Source: Firmicutes bacterium UBA3930 (GTDB lineage Bacteria; Bacillota; Clostridia; Caldicoprobacterales; Caldicoprobacteraceae). From it: a DNA stretch of 29,303 nt. Location: NCBI GenBank assembly GCA_002385885.1, contig DGEI01000043.1, positions 1 to 29,303 on the forward strand, given 5' to 3'. The position numbers were made by a program, and so were the translations under genes. Every line of letters begins with the position of its first letter. The stretch's first letter is position 1. The notes under the pieces were generated by a model. The model saw only the letters and a list, made by a program, of their open reading frames with translations. It searched no databases and had not been told where the DNA came from. Shown in pieces: positions 24,463-29,303 of this stretch.

Positions 24463-24473
24463 GGCAATGTAAA

Positions 24474-24488
24474 TGCAAACCATTTGCA
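24474..24488. promoter_or_regulatory. Operator-like inverted repeat downstream of the cbiM promoter
   Basis: TGCAAA-CCA-TTTGCA is a perfect six-base inverted repeat starting 12 bases after the -10 box, i.e. just past the likely transcription start. A repressor bound here would block transcription. A metal-sensing regulator is the natural guess from the operon's function. Confidence 0.45.
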
Positions 24489-24547
24489 ATATACTCATAA
24501 ATATTTGAAAAACCTAAGCTTATTTTTTTGTGGTGGAGGAACAGGCA

Positions 24548-25264
24548 ATGAGCCATATACATATATCGGATGGGATTATACCGCCTGTATGGTGGATACC
24601 AGGATATGTGATCTGTTTAGCGATAGTTTTTTCAATTTTGAGAAAGACTGATCTGGAAAGGATACGGCAAAGAGTTCCAACCGTTGCCATGATGGCGGCG
24701 GTTATGCTGGTTACCATGTCCGTTCCTTTGGGTTTTCTTCCCTTTCATATGAATTTTGCTGCCCTGGCAGGCATGATGCTTGGTCCTGCCCTTAGTTTTG
24801 TGTCCGTATTTGTGGTTAACCTTATATTAGCTCTTCTGGGCCACGGCGGTATAACGGCAGTTGGAATCAATACTCTGACGATAGGAATCGAGGCAGCCCT
24901 TGGGGGAGCCTTGTTTAAATATCTTAAAAGCAAATTTGGCGGCACTGCTTCTGCTGCCATTTCTACGCTGTCTGCACTTCTGCTGTCTACAGTTCTTATA
25001 ATATTGTTTCTAAGTTCAATTGGTGTGGTAGATATATGGTCAGGGGAAGGGCTGCTGCATACGCATGAGGAACACGAGGACCATGGTTCCGGAGATGTGG
25101 TTTACCGATTGGGTTTCGTAATATTAACCGGCTGGGGCGCTGTACTGGCCGTTATTCTGGCGGGAATATTACTGGAAACCGTAATTTCGGTGTTGATTAT
25201 AAGATTTTTTATGAAGGTACGTTCGGATATAGTACAACCCGTATCGGAAGAAAACAGGCAATAA
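24548..25264 (+). CDS. cbiM: Cobalt/nickel ECF transporter S component CbiM/NikM
   Basis: A 238-residue membrane protein and metal-binding part of an energy-coupling-factor transporter. It opens MSHIHISDGIIPP; the His residues right after the N-terminus bind Co2+ or Ni2+ in this family. Then come FHMNFAALAGMMLGPALSF and ALLGHGGITAVGINTLTIG, the conserved central motifs. A loop with LLHTHEEHEDHG (about residues 173-184) is unusually rich in His and acidic residues. No separate CbiN gene is present. I chose ATG 24548, eight bases after GGAGG, rather than GTG 24530, because it puts the metal-binding histidines at the N-terminus. Cobalt versus nickel cannot be separated from sequence alone. Confidence 0.92.
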   Translation: MSHIHISDGIIPPVWWIPGYVICLAIVFSILRKTDLERIRQRVPTVAMMAAVMLVTMSVPLGFLPFHMNFAALAGMMLGPALSFVSVFVVNLILALLGHGGITAVGINTLTIGIEAALGGALFKYLKSKFGGTASAAISTLSALLLSTVLIILFLSSIGVVDIWSGEGLLHTHEEHEDHGSGDVVYRLGFVILTGWGAVLAVILAGILLETVISVLIIRFFMKVRSDIVQPVSEENRQ

Positions 25265-25276
25265 GGAGGGGCAGGC

Positions 25277-25993
25277 ATGCATTTGTCGGCTGTAGATCAG
25301 ATGGCCAATAACGGCAGCAGCGTTTTTCATCGTGCCGGTGTTCCTTCTAAATTGCTTTTGGTATTGGTTTTACTTGTAAGTATTATTGGGACAGGGCATA
25401 TAATTTATCTGGGTGTTTTAATCGGCTTTATTACAGTATTGCTTATTGTTTCACGGGCGCAGCTTAAGGAGATTGTTCACCTGCTGCTTTATCCGGCTGT
25501 CTTCAGTTCCCTGTTTGCGTTATTCAAACTGCAGGAGTCATTGACAGCGGGCATAATCGTTATATTAAGAGGCACGGGAGCGGCTCTTGCAACTTTGTTT
25601 CTGCTTGCCACAACACCCTGGATAGAAATATTTGCATTTTTGTCAGCATATTTACCGGGCCTGCTGGTAGATATTTTTTTGTTTACCTATCGCTCTTTTT
25701 TTATTTTGGCCGACAGGCTTGGGAATTTACTGCGCAGCATAAGGCTCAGGGGAGGATACCACTCGCTTAATCCGCTGATGAATATAAAAAACATGGCATC
25801 TGTTGTGGGTTTGCTGATTTTAAATTCCTTTGAAATGAGTGAAAGGATGTACAAGGTATACCTGCTGAGGGGATATACCGGCGGTATCCCGGTAACAAGA
25901 AACTGGTGGAAGCTGACTTATACGGATGGTGTCATTATTTTTCTTTCACTTTTGATCGTAATTGGGACGGTGATATTGTGGAGACTTTGGTAG
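25277..25993 (+). CDS. cbiQ: Cobalt/nickel ECF transporter transmembrane (T) component
   Basis: A 238-residue integral membrane protein that couples the S component to the ATPase. After an N-terminal RAGVPSKLLLVLVLL segment there are about five hydrophobic helices, and the cytoplasmic coupling region contains ADRLGNLLRSIRLRGG (about residues 150-165) and SERMYKVYLLRGYTG, equivalents of the two Ala-Arg-Gly-like coupling motifs. ATG 25277 follows AAGGAGGGG. It starts 12 bases after cbiM and its end overlaps cbiO by 16 bases, so the three are one operon. Confidence 0.92.
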   Translation: MHLSAVDQMANNGSSVFHRAGVPSKLLLVLVLLVSIIGTGHIIYLGVLIGFITVLLIVSRAQLKEIVHLLLYPAVFSSLFALFKLQESLTAGIIVILRGTGAALATLFLLATTPWIEIFAFLSAYLPGLLVDIFLFTYRSFFILADRLGNLLRSIRLRGGYHSLNPLMNIKNMASVVGLLILNSFEMSERMYKVYLLRGYTGGIPVTRNWWKLTYTDGVIIFLSLLIVIGTVILWRLW

Positions 25994-26817
25994 AGGTACA
26001 GTGCATAAAGCATATTTACCCGGATAAAACACAGGTGGCGTTGTGCGGGCTTGATTTTGTTGTGCATGAAGGTGAAAGAGTGGTGGTTTTGGGACCGAAC
26101 GGGGCCGGAAAAACCACTCTGCTGTCTCACATATTGGGTTTACTGTCGCCTGTCGAAGGCTCGGTACATGTCATGGGCCTGGAACCCGGTAAGAATTTCC
26201 GCACCATCCGCCGCAATATCGGAGTTGTGTTTCAAAATGTGGATGAGCAGATAATCGGGCCAACGGTATTTGACGACATTGCTTTTACGCCGAGGAACGA
26301 AAGGATAAAAAGGGATGAGACAGAAAGAAGAGTGATGTCAGTAGCAAAAATGGTGGGTATAGAGGATATACTGGAGAAAATACCCCATTATTTGAGCGGC
26401 GGACAGAAGAAAAAGGTTGCGCTGGCAGGGGCTATAGTAATGGAACCTAAGCTGCTGGTGCTTGACGAACCCTTCGATGGTTTGGATCCTGTGTCAAAAA
26501 GAGAGATGATTGAACTGCTTAACCGGCTGAACCGGGAGAAGAATATAACTTTAATCATAACCACTCATGATGTAAATTTAGTGCCTTATGTTGCCGATAT
26601 AGTATATGTAATATATGACGGTAAGATTGTCATGCGGGGTAAACCATATGAAGTATTTTCTGAGAAAGAAATCCTGGAGGCTGCTAACCTGGAGCCCCCT
26701 GTACTGGTAGATTTATTTTTGTATTTGAGGGAGAAAGGCTTGGATACAACGGTTCCAACTACCCTGGAGCAGGCAAAGAAACAGTTGGATACTATATTGC
26801 AGCAGAAATATTTATAA
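25978..26817 (+). CDS. cbiO: Cobalt/nickel ECF transporter ATPase
   Basis: A 279-residue ABC ATPase: Walker A GPNGAGKTT, Q-loop VFQNVDEQI, signature LSGGQKKKVALAGA, Walker B LLVLDEPFDGLDP and H-loop TTHD. The Q-loop form and the partner genes identify it as the single ATPase of a group-I ECF metal transporter. I chose GTG 25978, inside the end of cbiQ, giving MVETLVEVQCIKH; an in-frame TTG at 25987 has its GGAG too close. A longer in-frame extension into cbiQ is not plausible. The C-terminal approximately 45 residues beyond the core are short and typical. Confidence 0.93.
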   Translation: METLVEVQCIKHIYPDKTQVALCGLDFVVHEGERVVVLGPNGAGKTTLLSHILGLLSPVEGSVHVMGLEPGKNFRTIRRNIGVVFQNVDEQIIGPTVFDDIAFTPRNERIKRDETERRVMSVAKMVGIEDILEKIPHYLSGGQKKKVALAGAIVMEPKLLVLDEPFDGLDPVSKREMIELLNRLNREKNITLIITTHDVNLVPYVADIVYVIYDGKIVMRGKPYEVFSEKEILEAANLEPPVLVDLFLYLREKGLDTTVPTTLEQAKKQLDTILQQKYL

Positions 26818-26830
26818 TTGGGGTGAAGCT

Positions 26831-28048
26831 ATGTTATTTACAAGTAATCTACGAGATTTTGCAGAAATGCTTTCCTGTGCCGTTGACTTGATGGAAAGAG
26901 GTACATACCACCACGGGCAGAAAGTAGCCTATATTGCATTGCATATTTTTGAACATATGGAAATTTCTGAAGATCCTGCAGATCTTGTAATAGCATCCTA
27001 TATTCATGATATTGGCATATCATCATTTGAGGACAAGGAAAAGGCAAGGGAGTTTTTTGCAAGTAGTGAATTGTTGAGGGAACACTGTCTGGACGGGGCT
27101 TATCTTGTTGAGAGCGTTGATATTCTCAAAGATCTTAAATATATTATACTGCATCATCATACCAGGTATACTGATATTGATAAGCAGGCGGAAGAGGTAC
27201 CTTTGGAAGCCCAGATTATCAATTTGGCTGATAGGGTTGAAGTGCTGATAAAACCGGATAAACATATCCTGGAACAGGTTGATAACATTGTTGATACCGT
27301 CCTCAGATACAGGGGAACACTGTTTAACCCTGATATAATGGATGCTTTTCTGGCTTTGTCGGCCAAAGAATCATTTTGGCTGGATATAAGCAATGAATAC
27401 CAGCATAAATATGAGCATATTGATTTTCCCGGCTTAAACATAAAAATGAATATGAAGGATATTCATCAGTTTTCCTACCTCTGTGCAAAAATAGTTGACC
27501 GGAAAAGTCCATACACAGCCCGGCATTCACAGCGTATTGCCGCTATTGCCTCTGCTTTGGGCAGGTTATGCGGGATGGATGAGCAGGATGTCTTTTTCCT
27601 TGAACTGGCAGGGCTGCTTCACGATATAGGCAAACTGTCCGTACCCGAACATATATTAACCAAAAAAGGCAGGCTGAGCGATGCTGAGTACCGGGTAATG
27701 AAACAGCATACATACTATACATACTGTTTGATTGATCGGTTAAAGATAATGAACAAGGTCAGGGACTGGGCTTCTTTCCATCATGAACGTCTGGATGGAA
27801 GCGGATATCCTTTCCATCTCAAAGGAAACCAGCTTGATTTAGGAGCCCGGATAATGGCAGTGGCTGATATTGCCGGCGCTTTAACCGAGGATCGCCCCTA
27901 CCGTGCCGGCTTTGGCAAACAAGAGGTTATGAGTATGCTGCGGGAACAGGTGAATAATAATCTTATCGATGGTGACGTGGTCAGGGTTTTGGGTAATCAT
28001 TTTGATGAGATAATATATTCCGCTGCGGAAAACAAATCTGTCGTTTGA
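26831..28048 (+). CDS. Tandem HD / HD-GYP domain protein (putative c-di-GMP phosphodiesterase)
   Basis: A 405-residue cytoplasmic protein with two HD-type domains. The first (about 10-190) has HHG (27-29), HD at 59-60, HHH at 108-110 and NLADRVE (131-137) but lacks the GYP motif. The second (about 205-390) is a full HD-GYP: ARHSQRIA, LLHDIGKLSVPEHIL (HD 264-265), HHERLDGSGYP (317-327) and IMAVADI. HD-GYP domains usually degrade cyclic di-GMP or related dinucleotides. There is no receiver or sensor region, so the first HD domain may sense a ligand. ATG 26831 lies 13 bases after cbiO with GGGGTGA before it, so it is probably cotranscribed with the metal transporter. Activity is inferred. Confidence 0.88.
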   Translation: MLFTSNLRDFAEMLSCAVDLMERGTYHHGQKVAYIALHIFEHMEISEDPADLVIASYIHDIGISSFEDKEKAREFFASSELLREHCLDGAYLVESVDILKDLKYIILHHHTRYTDIDKQAEEVPLEAQIINLADRVEVLIKPDKHILEQVDNIVDTVLRYRGTLFNPDIMDAFLALSAKESFWLDISNEYQHKYEHIDFPGLNIKMNMKDIHQFSYLCAKIVDRKSPYTARHSQRIAAIASALGRLCGMDEQDVFFLELAGLLHDIGKLSVPEHILTKKGRLSDAEYRVMKQHTYYTYCLIDRLKIMNKVRDWASFHHERLDGSGYPFHLKGNQLDLGARIMAVADIAGALTEDRPYRAGFGKQEVMSMLREQVNNNLIDGDVVRVLGNHFDEIIYSAAENKSVV

Positions 28049-28061
28049 GGCATCATGGATT

Positions 28062-28102
28062 CCGGGCTATTTTATAAAGATGCATACGGCAATAAAGCCC
28101 GG
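28062..28102 (+). terminator. Hairpin after the HD-GYP gene
   Basis: CCGGGCT (28062-28068) pairs with AGCCCGG (28096-28102) around a 27-base loop. No T-run follows. It may be an mRNA end structure; the stronger terminator is at 28155. Confidence 0.35.
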
Positions 28103-28154
28103 GATACTGTTATACATAAATTTACATAAAGGTTATAATTAATAAGGCAAAAAG

Positions 28155-28187
28155 TAAGTTCTGCTAAAAATGCAGAACTTATTTTTT
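28155..28187. terminator. Bidirectional terminator between HD-GYP and ATP-cone genes
   Basis: TAAGTTCTGC (28155-28164) and GCAGAACTTA (28172-28181) with a seven-base loop, then TTTTTT. On the other strand the stem is followed by a T-rich run (ACTTTTTGCC). Confidence 0.9.
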
Positions 28188-28193
28188 ACCCTC

Positions 28194-28454
28194 TCATTTG
28201 AAATTATCATATGCCTTGGCTATTTCAACAAAATCATATTTTTCAAGCTCATTTACTACTATCTTATGGATTTCAGATGAATCTATAACTTCATTGCCTG
28301 TTTTAAATACTCCTTCCTCTATTGCCTTGGTCAATATCCTTAAATCCGAGCCGGTAAAAGGCCTGTTCAGTTCGTCAGACACCCGTTCCAATGTCAGTTT
28401 GACTTTATCTATGTCAAAATCCTGCAAACTTCCATCTCTCTTCCTGACCTTCAC
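28194..28454 (-). CDS. Stand-alone ATP-cone domain protein
   Basis: An 86-residue protein that is almost entirely an ATP-cone domain: KVRKRDGSLQDFDIDKVKLTLERV at the start (K-R-x-G-x-x-x-F-D-x-x-K pattern), then a helical remainder ending NELEKYDFVEIAKAYDNFK, close to the V-A-x-x-Y-xx-F end of NrdR and class I/III ribonucleotide reductase cones. ATP-cones bind ATP or dATP. It has neither the NrdR zinc ribbon nor a reductase domain. GTG 28454 follows GGGAGGTGA on its strand with good spacing. It may be a nucleotide-sensing adaptor or transcription factor relic; no nrd gene is in the window. Confidence 0.85.
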   Translation of the reverse strand: MKVRKRDGSLQDFDIDKVKLTLERVSDELNRPFTGSDLRILTKAIEEGVFKTGNEVIDSSEIHKIVVNELEKYDFVEIAKAYDNFK

Positions 28455-28639
28455 TAGCAGTCACCTCCCATGAATTATTATCGGCTTGATATAATGGCGG
28501 ATTCTTAATTTACTGCTTCTAAGTTTATTATAAGCTTTTGAGGTGATGTATTAACATGATTTTGTATCTTTGCAGCAAAAGGGTTGAATATATATCAAAT
28601 TTCTATGTATTAATTTAATAAAGAAGAGAGTAAGATATC

Positions 28640-28705
28640 ATGATATGCTTAAAACACACAGGGATGATAAGCGAAGCAGTTCCTATGAACCACAAAAAGG
28701 GGTGA
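28640..28705 (+). CDS. Possible 21-residue leader ORF ahead of the last gene
   Basis: ATG 28640, preceded by GAAGAGAG, opens a 21-codon frame (MICLKHTGMISE...) ending at TGA 28703-28705. The stop lies inside the GGGGTGAGG ribosome site of the next gene, which starts four bases later. This could couple translation of the two. The start also overlaps a 12-base palindrome, ATATCATGATAT (28635-28646). No homologue is known to me, so it may be chance. Confidence 0.2.
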   Translation: MICLKHTGMISEAVPMNHKKG

Positions 28706-28708
28706 GGT

Positions 28709-29293
28709 ATGGATATGAGTACTCCCTGCAATAGTAGAAATCCTGGTCAGGAAATGATAATTATGCTGGAAAACCCAGTGCTGTATTTTTCTGACCATGA
28801 ATTCAAATCGCTGCAAAAAAATTTATCAGAAAACAATATATACTTAATGCCTATGGAGAAAAGATACGGTCCAATGGCTTATTTTGGCGATATCGGTGTA
28901 TATATAAGCGAACATATCACTGAACTTATACTTACAGGGCTTATCATGCCATTTATATATGATATTTTAAAAGAAGCATTGAAAACTATAGTATATCGGA
29001 TTAAGGAAAAGGTTAAAACTATGCAATCAGGTAGGATACATAAGAGTGTTCCATATATTGAGTTTAAGACCCGGAATGGTGAGATAAGAGTCATAATACC
29101 TCCGGATTTGCCGCAGGAAAATTTTGAAAAATTTATGGATGAAGTAAGGAATGCGATCAAAAGTATAAAACTCAATCCAGAGATTAAGTATGAAAATTAT
29201 ATAATAGAACGCCATGAAAACACTTTAAAAGTGAAGGTTAAAACTATTTTTCAAGATGGACAGGAAAAAGCTAATAAGGATAGAAAAGAGTGA
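28709..29293 (+). CDS. Unrecognised protein with one hydrophobic helix
   Basis: A 194-residue protein I cannot assign. Residues 1-60 are soluble-looking (LENPVLYFSDHEFKSLQKNL). About 65-98 form a hydrophobic-amphipathic segment, ISEHITELILTGLIMPFIYD then ILKEALKTIVYRIKEKVK, that could be a membrane anchor or a coiled helix. The rest (about 108-180) is a mixed beta/alpha stretch with VPYIEFKTRNGEIRVIIPPD and NFEKFMDEVRNAIKSIK, ending in a lysine-rich tail. The plan (helix, then a short beta-rich domain) recalls small effector-associated proteins of bacterial conflict systems, but that is weak analogy. ATG 28709 follows AAAAAGGGGTGAGG. The gene downstream, which might explain it, is outside the window. 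Confidence 0.75.
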   Translation: MDMSTPCNSRNPGQEMIIMLENPVLYFSDHEFKSLQKNLSENNIYLMPMEKRYGPMAYFGDIGVYISEHITELILTGLIMPFIYDILKEALKTIVYRIKEKVKTMQSGRIHKSVPYIEFKTRNGEIRVIIPPDLPQENFEKFMDEVRNAIKSIKLNPEIKYENYIIERHENTLKVKVKTIFQDGQEKANKDRKE

Positions 29294-29303
29294 AAAGGAT
29301 TTC

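Noticed and set aside
24238..24547. Cobalamin or NiCo riboswitch ahead of cbiM
   Set aside because: The leader after the promoter is only about 80 bases, without a B12-box or a four-way NiCo junction pattern.
24433..24651. A 72-codon + strand frame overlapping the cbiM start
   Set aside because: It begins within the -35 box of the cbiM promoter and overlaps cbiM in another frame; the cbiM start with GGAGG is clearly the real one.
1..29303. tRNA, rRNA, CRISPR arrays, insertion sequences
   Set aside because: No cloverleaf or rRNA core sequence, no regularly spaced DNA repeats and no transposase or integrase frame was noticed on either strand.

Overview
The window looks like chromosomal DNA from a spore-forming, low-to-mid G+C member of the Clostridia. 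The signs are an alpha/beta-type small acid-soluble spore protein gene, strong AGGAGG-type ribosome binding sites with frequent GTG/TTG starts, an FMN riboswitch in front of a ribU-type riboflavin transporter, PgcA- and RadC-type proteins, and short intergenic gaps. I cannot name the genus. I see no rRNA, tRNA, CRISPR array, transposase, integrase or phage gene.

Left part (1-14100), all on the + strand. It starts inside a beta-CASP metallo-beta-lactamase RNase-like protein with a duplicated C-terminal domain. Then come GalU and a PgcA-type phosphoglucomutase (UDP-glucose supply), a HAD hydrolase, homoserine kinase ThrB, a Zur-like Fur-family repressor overlapping spermidine synthase SpeE, RadC, a metal-dependent amidohydrolase, a large XPD/DinG-type helicase fused to a RecB-type nuclease, an AEC-type carrier and an SDR oxidoreductase.

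Middle part (14180-19680). A sigma-A promoter, FMN aptamer and terminator precede ribU. After a terminator whose loop also carries the next promoter's -35 comes the t6A tRNA-modification cluster: tsaE, tsaB, rimI, a DUF1461/TIGR01906 membrane protein and tsaD. A small hydrophobic repeat protein on the - strand sits between the last two. Downstream of tsaD is a gene-free AT-rich stretch with a cluster of DnaA-box sequences, then a CBS-pair protein.

Right part (19740-29303). A SASP gene (+) faces a DUF378 membrane protein and a 1300-residue protein, both on the - strand. The 1300-residue protein has six approximately 92-residue N-terminal repeats joined to a Upf1/DNA2-like SF1 helicase and is the most unusual gene here. 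Divergent from it is a cobalt/nickel ECF transporter operon (cbiM-cbiQ-cbiO) with a strong promoter and an operator-like inverted repeat, followed closely by a tandem-HD HD-GYP protein. A stand-alone ATP-cone protein lies on the - strand, and the window ends with an unrecognised + strand gene.

Most genes are ordinary housekeeping. The best candidates for something undescribed are the repeat-helicase, the DnaA-box cluster, the nuclease-helicase fusion, and several small proteins and repeat structures in the intergenic regions.
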